Assembly: GCA_012729835.1 (NCBI GenBank)
Contig: JAAYCK010000108.1
Coordinates: 1 to 64,000 of the forward strand
From: Syntrophomonadaceae bacterium
GTDB lineage: Bacteria > Bacillota > Syntrophomonadia > Syntrophomonadales > Syntrophomonadaceae
Reading direction: 5' to 3'
DNA: 64,000 nucleotides
Of this stretch, positions 1 to 8,280 are shown one piece after another; position 1 is the stretch's first letter; each line of letters opens with the position of its first letter. The translations under genes were made by a program, and so were the position numbers. Under the pieces are notes generated by a model that saw only the letters and a program-made list of their open reading frames with translations, did no database searches and was not told where the DNA came from.

Positions 1-16
1 GGAGGTGAAAACAATA

Positions 17-463
17 ATGGCAGACTACAATGAGATTATCAGCCAATACCAAGATCTACCCGGCGGCATAATTGAGGCTTACCATGCCATTCAGAAAGAA
101 TACAGCTATATACCCGAAGAAGCTGTGGCAGCGGCAGCAGCAGCCTTCAAGATGCCCAAGGCCAAGGCCTGGGGGGTAGCCACCTTCTATTCCTATCTGA
201 AGGTAGGGCCCCGCGGTAAGAACGTCATCCGTATCTGCGAGAGCGCTCCTTGCCACGTAGCCGGAGCTGATAAAGTCGTGGCTGCTCTGGAACGTGAACT
301 GGGAATCAAGATGGGCGAAACTACTCCTGACGGAAAGTTCTGTCTGGAACTGACCGAATGTGTTGGGCAGTGCCAGGCTACCCCGGTAATAACCATAAAC
401 AGCAAGCCATACGGCGATCTAACTGCAGAGAAGATCCCCGCCATCCTGGCGGAATACAAGTAA
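17..463 (+). CDS. NuoE/HndA-like [2Fe-2S] subunit
   Basis: Thioredoxin-fold [2Fe-2S] subunit of the NuoE family, which partners a NuoF flavoprotein in NAD-linked [FeFe]-hydrogenases, formate dehydrogenases or complex I. The four cluster cysteines are visible as CESAPC near residue 80 and ECVGQC near residue 120. I chose ATG 17 because GGAGGTG lies at 1-7; an upstream in-frame GTG at position 5 is part of that ribosome site. The length of 148 aa is normal. nuoF follows after a 114-base gap. The catalytic partner (hydrogenase or formate dehydrogenase) is not downstream, so it would have to lie upstream of the window or elsewhere. Confidence 0.93.
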   Translation: MADYNEIISQYQDLPGGIIEAYHAIQKEYSYIPEEAVAAAAAAFKMPKAKAWGVATFYSYLKVGPRGKNVIRICESAPCHVAGADKVVAALERELGIKMGETTPDGKFCLELTECVGQCQATPVITINSKPYGDLTAEKIPAILAEYK

Positions 464-488
464 GCAATTTTTAATTATGAATTCTTAA

Positions 489-551
489 TTTTGAATTAAG
501 GAGAGGAAAAGCGAGCTTTTCCCACCATAATTAATAATTTAAAATTCAAAA
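489..551. repeat. Nested AT-rich palindrome between nuoE and nuoF
   Basis: The outer arms TTTTGAATT (489-497) and AATTCAAAA (543-551) enclose an almost loopless inner palindrome, GGAAAAGC at 505-512 and GCTTTTCC at 515-522. It separates two genes that are normally tightly coupled. It may be a small dispersed repeat, an mRNA processing or stability hairpin, or a weak attenuator. No T-tract follows directly. Confidence 0.55.
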
Positions 552-577
552 CTATTTCTCGAAGGGAGGATAAATAA

Positions 578-1801
578 ATGGCAGAGGAAATGCGTATCGT
601 TTTGCGCAACCTAGGCAAAATAGATCCGCTGAATATCGATGAGTATATCAATGCCGGCGGCTATAAGTCTTTAGAAAAGGCTCGCGCGATGAGTCAGACC
701 GAAGTGATCGATGAAGTCAAGAAGTCTGGCCTCAGAGGCCGCGGCGGTGCTGGTTTCAATACCGGTATGAAATGGAGCTTTTCCTATGGCATCAAGACGG
801 ACCAGAAGTACGTGGTCTGCAATGCTGATGAAGGAGAGCCCGGAACCTACAAGGACCGTATCATCATGGAGAATGATCCCCAGAGCCTGCTGGAAGGCAT
901 GGCCATCTGCGGATATGCCATCGGGTCCAATCAGGGCTACATCTACTGCCGGGGTGAGTATCCCTATGTAGTGGAGAAGCTGAATAAGGCCATTGACCAG
1001 GCCAAGGCCAAGGGCGTACTGGGCGACTTCAATATCGAAGTACGCATGGGCGGCGGCGCTTATGTATGCGGTGAAGAAAGCGCCCTGATCGAATCCATCG
1101 AGGGCCATCGCGGTGAACCCCGCTTCAAACCGCCGTTCCCGCCGGTCATCGGCTTATGGGGAAAACCCACTATTGTTAACAACGTGGAGACCTTTGTCAA
1201 CATTCCGGCAATCTTAGAAAAGGGCGCTGACTGGTATAAAGCCATCGGAGCCAGTTCCTATCCCGGAACCAAGGTACTCACCCTGACTGGTGACGTCAAT
1301 AACCGCATATTTGTCGAAGTGCCTACCAATACCACCATCCGTCAAGTATTGGACGACTTTGGCGGCGGCGTAGCCGGCGGCAAAAAGGTTAAAGCGATCC
1401 AGATCGGCGGAACCTCCGGCGGTTTCATCCCCGAATCCCTGTTCGACACTCAGCTGGACTTCGATTCCATGTCGGCAATTGGCGCCACCCTGGGCTCCGG
1501 TGCCTTCTTTGTTATGGATGAGACCCGGGATATAGTCGATGTAGTAGACCGCATCATGAAGTTCTTTGAACATGAATCCTGCGGCAAGTGTACCCCCTGC
1601 CGGGAAGGTACGCACAGAATGCATGAGATGATGGAACGCCTGAACCATGGTCATGCCAAGGCTGGCGACCTGGACAATCTGGAAAGGCTGGGCACGGTTA
1701 TGACCAAGGCCTGCTTATGCGGCCTGGGCCAGGCAGCTCCGTCTCCGGTGCTCACTACTCTGAAGCACTTTAAACCGGAATACGCAGCCAAGTTAAACTA
1801 A
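578..1801 (+). CDS. NuoF/HndC-like NADH-binding FMN/[4Fe-4S] subunit
   Basis: NADH-binding flavoprotein that oxidises or reduces NAD(H) through FMN and one [4Fe-4S] cluster, working with the NuoE protein just upstream. Visible are the glycine-rich nucleotide site GRGGAGFNTGMKW near residue 50, the FMN-region motif NADEGEPGTYKDR near residue 85, the ESCGKCTPCREG cluster motif near residue 340, and the last cluster cysteine in ACLCGLGQ near residue 385. At 407 aa it has the core NuoF domains only. It lacks the N-terminal [2Fe-2S] domain and the C-terminal ferredoxin domain found in many HydB/HndC proteins. ATG 578 has GGGAGG upstream. A strong hairpin follows at 1963-1994, so the pair ends this operon. 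Confidence 0.95.
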   Translation: MAEEMRIVLRNLGKIDPLNIDEYINAGGYKSLEKARAMSQTEVIDEVKKSGLRGRGGAGFNTGMKWSFSYGIKTDQKYVVCNADEGEPGTYKDRIIMENDPQSLLEGMAICGYAIGSNQGYIYCRGEYPYVVEKLNKAIDQAKAKGVLGDFNIEVRMGGGAYVCGEESALIESIEGHRGEPRFKPPFPPVIGLWGKPTIVNNVETFVNIPAILEKGADWYKAIGASSYPGTKVLTLTGDVNNRIFVEVPTNTTIRQVLDDFGGGVAGGKKVKAIQIGGTSGGFIPESLFDTQLDFDSMSAIGATLGSGAFFVMDETRDIVDVVDRIMKFFEHESCGKCTPCREGTHRMHEMMERLNHGHAKAGDLDNLERLGTVMTKACLCGLGQAAPSPVLTTLKHFKPEYAAKLN

Positions 1802-1881
1802 TCAGGACTTATGACGGTTCGGTTATAAAAGGGTGTTTGAGGCTTTCCAGCCAAAAGTCTCAAGCAGCAGCGGCACAATTC

Positions 1882-1918
1882 ATCGATTATCCGTCTTGCT
1901 CTGGGACGGATAATCGAT
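1882..1918. repeat. 14-bp perfect inverted repeat
   Basis: The arms at 1882-1895 and 1905-1918 are perfect reverse complements (ATCGATTATCCGTC on the left) around a 9-base loop. It lies in the nuoF 3' region, about 80 bases after the stop. No T-run follows, so it is more likely an mRNA 3'-end stabiliser or protein-binding site than a factor-independent terminator. Confidence 0.6.
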
Positions 1919-1962
1919 AATACGCCAGATCGGGAAAATCGTCTGAAGATATTATTTATCAA

Positions 1963-1994
1963 AAGGGCCACCGACACAATGATCGGTGGCCCTT
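1963..1994. terminator. Bidirectional terminator between nuoF and the convergent gene
   Basis: A perfect 12-bp stem, AAGGGCCACCGA at 1963-1974 with its complement at 1983-1994, has an 8-base loop. It lies between convergent genes. The A-run at 1961-1964 gives a short U-tract for minus-strand transcription; the plus-strand T-run is weak. Confidence 0.75.
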
Positions 1995-2028
1995 GGTTAT
2001 TGCCATTAGTAACTTGTAGGAAAGCTGA

Positions 2029-2388
2029 TTACTGTTGATTAACCAGTATTTCCTCGATGGTAGTGATTATTTCACTCTGCATTATCCCGCCCGCGAATTT
2101 GGGTTCTCCGTTGATCACGGTAATGGGATAGGGATATCCCCTCTGCAGCACCTGACTCACTAAGGGATACTGGCTCAGGCCGGTCTCGTCGGCGTTGATA
2201 AACCGTACTTCAACTCTGTCTCCAAAGGACTGCTTGAGTTCATCACTCAATCGATCGCTCATCTCACGCATCTCTTCTACCGGGGTGGTTGAGCAATGAC
2301 CTGCTGAAGAACAGCAGCTGCACCCTCCGCCGCCGGGACTAGTTCCGCTCAAGACCTCTATCAATATGGTTTGCTGATTGTCAGACAT
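2029..2388 (-). CDS. Small Cys-rich thioredoxin-fold-like protein
   Basis: A 119-aa soluble protein with a cluster of cysteines near the N-terminus (CSCCSSAGHC, about residues 23-32) and a C-terminal stretch YPITVINGEPKFAGGI. The latter resembles the cis-Pro loop and last strand of small thioredoxin-like proteins such as the YuzD/DUF1462 group. That suggests disulfide or iron-sulfur chemistry, but the match is by eye and no function is known to me. ATG 2388 is chosen over an ATG five codons upstream because GGAGGTAATAGCC sits directly before it. It is convergent with nuoF and monocistronic. Confidence 0.65.
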   Translation of the reverse strand: MSDNQQTILIEVLSGTSPGGGGCSCCSSAGHCSTTPVEEMREMSDRLSDELKQSFGDRVEVRFINADETGLSQYPLVSQVLQRGYPYPITVINGEPKFAGGIMQSEIITTIEEILVNQQ

Positions 2389-2471
2389 GGCTATTACCTC
2401 CATTAATTATTGCATAGCGCATTAAATCATAATTAAATTGATAATATCAGGGTCTCACGCGATAATCAAGT

Positions 2472-2554
2472 ATTATTTATATTATTAACATAAGGAATTA
2501 TTGGCCGAATGTATTAATAGAGTTAGTGTTAGGCCATTCCTTAATATAAATAAT
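2472..2554. promoter_or_regulatory. Imperfect inverted repeat upstream of the importer operon
   Basis: Left arm 2472-2506 and right arm 2532-2554 share ATTATTTATATTA, AAGGAAT and GGCC in complementary order, with extra bases in the left arm. It lies about 40-120 bases before the likely promoter of the ABC importer. It could be a regulator-binding site or a degenerate repeat. Confidence 0.4.
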
Positions 2555-2594
2555 TGTCTGGAGTGAATGAAAAACAGATATCCGCACAAGACTA

Positions 2595-2623
2595 TTCTTA
2601 TTTTTTGTAATTATATTTATAAT
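2595..2623 (+). promoter_or_regulatory. Possible promoter of the importer/demethylation operon
   Basis: TATAAT at 2618-2623 lies 17 bases after a weak TTCTTA (2595-2600) and 34 bases before the chosen GTG start. The surrounding DNA is very AT-rich, so chance matches are likely. Confidence 0.4.
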
Positions 2624-2656
2624 AATAAAGAATAATTGTGGCAGGAGGCTTCCCCA

Positions 2657-3439
2657 GTGAAAACAAATGGACAGGCAGCGGTATTAAACCTATTCAATAT
2701 CAGCAAATCTTTCGGCAATATTCAAGCATTGGATCGGGTCAGCCTAGAGGTTTTCAGTGGACAGGTTCTGGCGCTGGTAGGGGATAACGGCGCCGGGAAA
2801 TCCACGCTTATAAAAATATTATCAGGAGTTTACGCAGCTGATGCGGGGGAGATAAGCATCAGGGGCCAGGTTTTCAAACACCTGACTCCGGCCCGGGCTA
2901 TGCAAAGCGGAATTACTACGGTCTACCAGGATCTGTCTTTGGTGAATGGTCGCGATGCGGTCAGTAATGTCTTTTTGGGCAAAGAACATCGCAAAGCGGG
3001 ATATTTCGTAGATCGCCGGCGCATGGAGAGAGAAACCCGGCACCTGCTCGATCGGCTTCATATTAATATTCCATCACTTAAAGTCCCGGTGGGCAGTCTG
3101 TCGGGGGGGCAGCGCCAGGCGCTGGCGGTGGCGCGTGCCATTCACCAAGGAGGGAAGATTATTGTTCTAGATGAACCGACTGCCGCTATGGGAATAAAAG
3201 AAAGCCAGCAGGTTATGGCCTTGATCAGCAACTTAAGGGAACAGGGCTATGCAGTAGTTTTGGTCAGTCATCATCTTCCGCAGGTTTTTGCCTTGGCCGA
3301 TCGCCTGTGCATCATGCGACATGGCAGCCTGGTGGCTGATCTGCCGACCGGGTCGACTAATTTAGAAGAGGTAGTTGCCTTAATGACAGGAATAAAGGCA
3401 GGCCTGCCAACCGAAGTCAGGAAGGTGGCGGGCAATTGA
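2657..3439 (+). CDS. Sugar/nucleoside ABC importer, ATPase (single-domain RbsA type)
   Basis: Cytoplasmic ATPase of a CUT2 (ribose/nucleoside) family importer. Walker A is GDNGAGKST, the signature is LSGGQRQ and Walker B is IIVLDEPTAAMG. Classical RbsA has two fused ATPase domains in about 500 aa; this 260-aa protein has one and presumably works as a homodimer, as in the FrcA-like subgroup. GTG 2657 is chosen because AGGAGG is at 2643-2648; an earlier in-frame GTG at 2636 has no ribosome site. The stop overlaps the permease start (TGATG). It is the first gene of the cluster. Confidence 0.92.
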   Translation: MKTNGQAAVLNLFNISKSFGNIQALDRVSLEVFSGQVLALVGDNGAGKSTLIKILSGVYAADAGEISIRGQVFKHLTPARAMQSGITTVYQDLSLVNGRDAVSNVFLGKEHRKAGYFVDRRRMERETRHLLDRLHINIPSLKVPVGSLSGGQRQALAVARAIHQGGKIIVLDEPTAAMGIKESQQVMALISNLREQGYAVVLVSHHLPQVFALADRLCIMRHGSLVADLPTGSTNLEEVVALMTGIKAGLPTEVRKVAGN

Positions 3440-4398
3440 TGTTTTGTTCAGGTAACTATAGACGATTTAGTACTCAGGGCCTGTTATTGCTGGCGTTATT
3501 AGGATTGATGATAATAATGTCGTTCAGCTCACCTTATTTTATGAAGTGGGATAACCTGCGAAATATCCTGGACCAAAGTACATTAAACATCCTGGTTGGT
3601 GTGGGGATGACCATGGTCATCTGTGCGGGGGGAATTGATCTTTCGGTGGGAGCAGTGGCAGCATTGGCCGGTGCGGTTATGGGGCTGGCCATGCACGCCG
3701 GTTATTCCGCTTACCTGGCAATTGCGGCAGGACTGATGGTCGCTGTTTTATCCGGGTTGGTAAACGGCGGGCTGACAGCATATCTTCGTATTACCCCCTT
3801 CATTGTTACCTTGGCCAGCTTGTCAATCATCCGGGGATTGACCCTGATCATCACCGGCGCGATTCCCATTTCCAGTTTTCCCAGTACGTTCACCGGGTTG
3901 GGCAGTGGTTCGCTGGGTATTTTCCCGGCACCCGTAGTGCTTACAGCGTTGGTGGCGGCAGCGGGAGCTGTTTTGTTGAATCTGACGCCGAGCGGTTATT
4001 ATTTTCAAGCCATGGGAGGAAACGAGGAAGCCCTCCGCCGCAGTGGCATCTCGGTCCCCCGATATAAAATACTGGTTTATGTACTCTCGGCCTGCTGCGC
4101 TGGTTTGGCCGGATTGGTATTAACCGCCCGCCTCAATTGTGCTGATCCGACTGCGGGCTATATGTTGGAGATGGACGCGATTGCCACAGCGGTGCTGGGC
4201 GGAACCAGCATGCGGGGCGGACAAGGGAGTATGGCCGGAACTGTGATCGCGGGGCTGCTGCTGGCGGTTCTTCGCAACGGGCTTACCATAAACAGCATAG
4301 CTTCTTACTATCAGCAGGTTCTGGTCGGGGTGATTATTCTGGCAGCGGTAGTGATCTCTGAACTGAGAAGCAAGCGAGTTGAGGAAGCAGCGCTGTAA
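3439..4398 (+). CDS. Sugar/nucleoside ABC importer, permease (RbsC type)
   Basis: Integral membrane permease of the CUT2 family with about nine hydrophobic segments and the family pattern GGIDLSVGAVAALAGAV near residue 70 and AVLGGTSMRGGQGS near residue 250. The length of 319 aa is typical. The ATG overlaps the ATPase stop, so translation is coupled. The matching lipoprotein is not adjacent but lies at 9813-10886, at the end of the same gene run. That suggests the intervening enzymes act on the imported substrate. Confidence 0.92.
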   Translation: MFCSGNYRRFSTQGLLLLALLGLMIIMSFSSPYFMKWDNLRNILDQSTLNILVGVGMTMVICAGGIDLSVGAVAALAGAVMGLAMHAGYSAYLAIAAGLMVAVLSGLVNGGLTAYLRITPFIVTLASLSIIRGLTLIITGAIPISSFPSTFTGLGSGSLGIFPAPVVLTALVAAAGAVLLNLTPSGYYFQAMGGNEEALRRSGISVPRYKILVYVLSACCAGLAGLVLTARLNCADPTAGYMLEMDAIATAVLGGTSMRGGQGSMAGTVIAGLLLAVLRNGLTINSIASYYQQVLVGVIILAAVVISELRSKRVEEAAL

Positions 4399-4421
4399 TT
4401 TTGAATGATGTGAGGAGCTTT

Positions 4422-5255
4422 ATGATTTTAACTCCTATTTATGTAGAAACTGCCTTGTTGGGCATGGGACTGCCTTCAATATCTGATCAGCAAATACGTG
4501 ATGGTTGGAAAACAAGATTAATTGATGCTGATATTTATTTGGTCTGGATGGAAACGGGTAAAGTCATGCTGGGGGACCTTTCCTGCTTCCTTTCAGTAAA
4601 AAACCGTCCGGAAATGCAGCGTATAGATGGTAATAAATTAAAAAGTGCACAAGAAAATCAAATAAGTGGATTTCTTACGGCTTCAGCCGTCATGCGTATC
4701 TCAAACGAATGCGGGGCGATAACCGTAACGGCTGGTATGGGCGGTATTAGAGGAGCCTATAAATCAGATGATCTGCATTGTTTGATTAATCTCCCGGTTG
4801 TTTTGATTGCTTCGGCGCCAAAGGATGTTTTGGGTCTGTCGGCTTCCCTGCAGTATCTGATTCAATCAGGTACCCGGGTAGCCGGATGGCAGACATCCCA
4901 ATGCGATGGGTTCCTGTTTGAGCACCCGCCAGTTGAAGTGCCAATTTTGAATAGGTTGACTGATGCGGACGTCAACAAACAAAATTCGGGCAGCCTGATT
5001 CTCAATCCCATTCCAGCCAGAGACCGGCTGCAGGATGAAAACATGTTGCAGGAAGCATTGAAAGAGGGAGTAGCCGCCGAAGAGCGGGGAGAATCGTTTC
5101 ACCCGGCGGTCAATGCCGCCCTGGATCGCTTAAGTAACGGCGTATCCTCGATGATACAATTACGAGCCTTGGTACAGAATATTAATCTCGCATTAAAGAT
5201 TCGCGAAAAAATGACTCTGACAAAGGATGATGAAGTCAATGATTCCGCCAGATGA
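4422..5255 (+). CDS. Divergent pseudouridine-5'-phosphate glycosidase (PsuG/IndA family)
   Basis: Known PsuG enzymes split pseudouridine 5'-phosphate into uracil and ribose 5-phosphate through a lysine Schiff base. By eye the family landmarks are present in order: IYVETALLGMGLP (acid/base Glu, residue 9), a lysine near residue 72, TASAVMRISNECGAI and TAGMGGIRG (family TVAATM and TGGIGGVHRG), aspartates at 116-117, SAPKDVLGLSASLQYL with the candidate Schiff-base Lys134, and LILNPIP near residue 195. Its 277 aa is slightly shorter than the family norm. I start at ATG 4422 after AGGAG; a TTG at 4401 is possible. Identity to classical PsuG looks low, so the aglycone may differ. The PfkB gene at 8848 could supply the phosphorylated substrate. 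Confidence 0.72.
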   Translation: MILTPIYVETALLGMGLPSISDQQIRDGWKTRLIDADIYLVWMETGKVMLGDLSCFLSVKNRPEMQRIDGNKLKSAQENQISGFLTASAVMRISNECGAITVTAGMGGIRGAYKSDDLHCLINLPVVLIASAPKDVLGLSASLQYLIQSGTRVAGWQTSQCDGFLFEHPPVEVPILNRLTDADVNKQNSGSLILNPIPARDRLQDENMLQEALKEGVAAEERGESFHPAVNAALDRLSNGVSSMIQLRALVQNINLALKIREKMTLTKDDEVNDSAR

Positions 5256-6285
5256 AATGACACCCCGGGAAAGAATGGATGCATTTAAAAAAGGCCTGCC
5301 CATTGATCGTATTCCCTGTGCTCCAATGGTGGGTGAACATGTCACTCGTATTATTGGGGTTCCGGTATCGGCGTACCTGCATTCGGTTGATTTAATGGTC
5401 GAAGCTCAGGCACAGGCTTTCCGTTATTACGGTTATGACGGGGTTGGACTGGGACCAGGTCATCACGGCCTGGCCGAGGCATTGGGAGCCCGCCTGCACT
5501 ATCCTGATGATGACCGGCCGCAGGTCATTGCGCCAGCCATAAGTGATTATTCTCAACTTGATGATTTGCAGCCAGTAGAGGTCGACCGTAATGAAAGGCT
5601 CTCCAGTTATCTTCAGGCTCTGGAGCGAATCCGCGACCGCATTGGTGATCGGGTTAAGGTTTCCACCGGAGTCGGAGGACCATTTACCGCAGCGGCCTTT
5701 GTCCGCGGAACGGATGATTTCCTGAAAGATCTTCGCCGGAATCCGGAAAAGGTGCATGACCTGATGCGGCTAACGACTGCCAGTATCCTCAACTATATGG
5801 ATGCTGCACACAAGAGAGGCTTCAGCTGCAGTCTTGGGGATCCGATAGCTTCGTCCACCGTAATCAGCCCGTCACATTTCCGGCAATTTGTGAAACCCTA
5901 TTTGATGCAAATTGTAGCCTGGGCAGTACAAAAAACGGGAAGTGCGCCTTCTTTGCACATTTGTGGTGATACAGTTCCCATCTGGATGGATATGGCTGAA
6001 ACCGGCGTTTCCAGCATTAGTGTTGACAATCAGGTTGATCTGGAGTCGATTAAAAACGCCATTGGCGACCGGGTTGCCCTCAAGGGTAATGTAGACCCGG
6101 TCGCAGTTATGCTGCATGGAACTCCCGACGAGGTTCGCCGGGCTGGCCGGAACTGCATTAAACAGGCGGGAGATTCGCCGGGTGGCTTTGTTCTGAGTTC
6201 GGGGTGCACTTTGGCATTGAACACTCCCCGGGGCAATGTGCAGGCGTTGATGGATGCTGCTCGCATGTACGGCAGGAAGATGTAG
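5239..6285 (+). CDS. MtaA/UroD-family corrinoid methyltransferase
   Basis: Uroporphyrinogen-decarboxylase-fold protein of the MtaA/MtbA/VanA-like methyltransferase group, which moves methyl groups to or from a cobamide protein. It starts with the family-typical MTPRERMDAFKKG. The zinc ligands are visible as LHICGD (His240, Cys242) and SSGC (Cys323). At 348 aa the length is standard. It overlaps the end of the psuG-like gene by 17 bases and sits 9 bases before the corrinoid-protein gene, which fits a matched pair. ATG codons at 5227 and 5230 are alternative starts. Whether it demethylates a substrate or transfers to an acceptor such as tetrahydrofolate cannot be read from sequence. Confidence 0.88.
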   Translation: MIPPDEMTPRERMDAFKKGLPIDRIPCAPMVGEHVTRIIGVPVSAYLHSVDLMVEAQAQAFRYYGYDGVGLGPGHHGLAEALGARLHYPDDDRPQVIAPAISDYSQLDDLQPVEVDRNERLSSYLQALERIRDRIGDRVKVSTGVGGPFTAAAFVRGTDDFLKDLRRNPEKVHDLMRLTTASILNYMDAAHKRGFSCSLGDPIASSTVISPSHFRQFVKPYLMQIVAWAVQKTGSAPSLHICGDTVPIWMDMAETGVSSISVDNQVDLESIKNAIGDRVALKGNVDPVAVMLHGTPDEVRRAGRNCIKQAGDSPGGFVLSSGCTLALNTPRGNVQALMDAARMYGRKM

Positions 6286-6294
6286 GAGGGCAAG

Positions 6295-6942
6295 ATGAAC
6301 AGCGAGATATTGGGACGCCTGGCTGCTGCGGTAAGAGACATGGATTCGGAAGCAGTAGTCGCGCTGGTTAATGATTCTTTAGAAATGGGAATCACACCGG
6401 TCGAAGTAATTCACGATGGTTTGGCCAGGGGGATGGAAGAAGCCGGAGTCTTATTCGAGAAAAAGGAATATTTCATACCGGAAATACTGCTGTGTTCTGA
6501 TGCCATGCAGGCTGGCCTGGCAGTTTTAGCGCCGCACCTTGTTCACGATGAAGGGAAAGAAGGCGAAACCATTGTTATCGGAGTGGTGGAAGGTGATATT
6601 CATGATATTGGTAAAAACCTGGTTAAAATGATGTTGGAAGTGGCCGGGTACCAGGTGATCGATCTGGGCCGGGATGTCCCCGCTCCGGCCTTCGTTGAGG
6701 CAGTACGGGAAACCCAGGCCCGCTTTGTCTGTCTGTCCACTCTGATGTCCACTACCATGAGGCAAATGGAAAATGTAATTGAGCAGTTGCTGGCTGAGAA
6801 ATTGCCCTATCAGCTTAAGATAATGGTGGGTGGCGGACCGGTATCCCAGGACTATGCTGATCGTATCGGAGCTTCCTATGCGGAAAATGCCATCGAAGCC
6901 GTAAAACTGATACGTTATCTGCAAAAAGAGAGCGGTCACTGA
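6295..6942 (+). CDS. Corrinoid (B12-binding) methyl-carrier protein
   Basis: MtaC/MtbC-type corrinoid protein of 215 aa. The N-terminal helical cap (about residues 1-88) is followed by the B12-binding Rossmann domain with the base-off signature GDIHDIGKN, His103 being the lower cobalt ligand. Further landmarks are the CLSTLMSTTMRQM segment and VGGGPVS. A good GGAGGGC ribosome site precedes ATG 6295. Its neighbour, the UroD-fold methyltransferase, is the expected partner. No MtaB-, MttB- or MtvB-like first methyltransferase is present, so the UroD-fold protein itself may be the substrate-specific demethylase. Confidence 0.94.
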   Translation: MNSEILGRLAAAVRDMDSEAVVALVNDSLEMGITPVEVIHDGLARGMEEAGVLFEKKEYFIPEILLCSDAMQAGLAVLAPHLVHDEGKEGETIVIGVVEGDIHDIGKNLVKMMLEVAGYQVIDLGRDVPAPAFVEAVRETQARFVCLSTLMSTTMRQMENVIEQLLAEKLPYQLKIMVGGGPVSQDYADRIGASYAENAIEAVKLIRYLQKESGH

Positions 6943-7055
6943 GCAAAAGGGCGGCAAATTTGAGTTGAGTAACAGGCATGGGATTCTGCCACTATCAAAC
7001 ATATATGCATAAGTGCTGCAGAAAAAATCATGTAGTGTTAAAACTTAGTTACTAC

Positions 7056-7080
7056 TAATCAAATAATAATTGATTATAAT
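7056..7080 (+). promoter_or_regulatory. Inverted repeat overlapping a TATAAT box
   Basis: TAATCAA (7056-7062) and TTGATTA (7070-7076) form a perfect inverted repeat with a 7-base spacer. It overlaps TATAAT at 7075-7080, 46 bases before the next gene. This is the only sizeable gap (184 bases) inside the cluster, so an internal regulated promoter is plausible. No good -35 box is visible. Confidence 0.4.
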
Positions 7081-7126
7081 ATATATGTTGATAAGTTATA
7101 TAAGTTTCATAGAAAGAAGGCTGTTT

Positions 7127-8269
7127 ATGGGTACTGGGGTGTTGGAGATATTTAATGAACTTCGTGAGAAAAACATAATGACTTTGAAAGCAGCTAAAGA
7201 GCAGGATGTAAAAGTGGTCGGCATTTATTGCACCTATGGCCCGCGGGAACTGGTACTGGCAGCGGGAGCCATCCCAGTCGGACTATGCGGTACCAGACAG
7301 GAACCTATCGCAGCTGCGGAGGTTCATCTGCCCCGCAACCTGTGTCCCCTTATCAAATCCTCTTATGGATTTGCCGTCAGTGATACCTGCCCCTATTTTC
7401 ACTTTTCCGATATGGTGATCGGGGAGACCACCTGTGATGGGAAAAAGAAAATGTTTGAACTTATGAAGCGCCTGAAACCTGTCCATATCATGCACCTGCC
7501 CCAGGTCCCCGATCAATCGGCCTCTCTGGAAATCTGGTATCAGGAAATGATTCGCTTAAAGCAGGTTTTAGAAGAGGCTTTCGCAGTCGAAATCACCGAT
7601 GAGGCCTTGCGGGAAGCGATCCATGTGGTCAACGAAGGAAATCGTGCGTTGAAAGACTTATTTGACTTGAATCAGGCCTGTCCGCCCCTGATTTCTGGAA
7701 TAGACATGATCAAGGTATCCTGGCAGTTGGGTTTTCATACTGACCGTTGGGCGAGGGTGACCATGCTGGACCAACTGGTTGCCGAACTCCGTGAGTCCGG
7801 CGGAACCCAATATGATATCAACCGGCCCAGGATCCTGCTTACCGGCACACCGGTGGGGATGGGCAGCGAAAAGGTGGTTGAGCTGGTAGAGGAGTGCGGA
7901 GGTTTGGTGGTAGCCATGGAGAACTGCGGAGGTTATAAGACGGTTGGTTTGCGTATCGATGAAAATGACCTTCGTGATCCATTGCTGTTGCTGGCGGAGA
8001 AATATCTGGCTATCCCCTGCTCGGTGATGTCGCCCAATACCAAACGCTTGGAGCTCCTGCGGAAAATGGCCGCCGATTTTAAGGTGGATGGGGTGATAGA
8101 TCTGACCTGGCAGGCTTGCCACACCTACAATATCGAGTCTTATCAAGTTGCGGAATTGATAAAAGATGAGCTGAATATTCCCTTTATTCAATTAGAGACC
8201 GATTATTCGTCCTCCGATCAGGAAATATTGAAGAATCGACTACAGGCCTTTCTGGAGATGTTGGATTAG
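7127..8269 (+). CDS. Double-cubane/2-hydroxyacyl-CoA dehydratase-like protein (HgdB family), copy 1
   Basis: HgdB/BcrC-family iron-sulfur protein, closest by eye to the stand-alone double-cubane cluster proteins, which carry out ATP-driven low-potential reductions with an activator ATPase. The cysteines lie in IYCTYGPRELVLAAGAIPVGLCG (near residue 40), NLCPLIKSS, SDTCPYF and GETTCDGKKK. These motifs are shared nearly word for word with the second copy at 12930-14204. ATG 7127 follows GAAGG and replaces an upstream AT-rich in-frame extension. No activator ATPase is encoded beside it; the one at 14285-15049 may serve both. It sits in a corrinoid cluster, so a role in reducing the cobamide or a substrate is conceivable. 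Confidence 0.85.
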   Translation: MGTGVLEIFNELREKNIMTLKAAKEQDVKVVGIYCTYGPRELVLAAGAIPVGLCGTRQEPIAAAEVHLPRNLCPLIKSSYGFAVSDTCPYFHFSDMVIGETTCDGKKKMFELMKRLKPVHIMHLPQVPDQSASLEIWYQEMIRLKQVLEEAFAVEITDEALREAIHVVNEGNRALKDLFDLNQACPPLISGIDMIKVSWQLGFHTDRWARVTMLDQLVAELRESGGTQYDINRPRILLTGTPVGMGSEKVVELVEECGGLVVAMENCGGYKTVGLRIDENDLRDPLLLLAEKYLAIPCSVMSPNTKRLELLRKMAADFKVDGVIDLTWQACHTYNIESYQVAELIKDELNIPFIQLETDYSSSDQEILKNRLQAFLEMLD

Positions 8270-8280
8270 GGGGAATCGAT

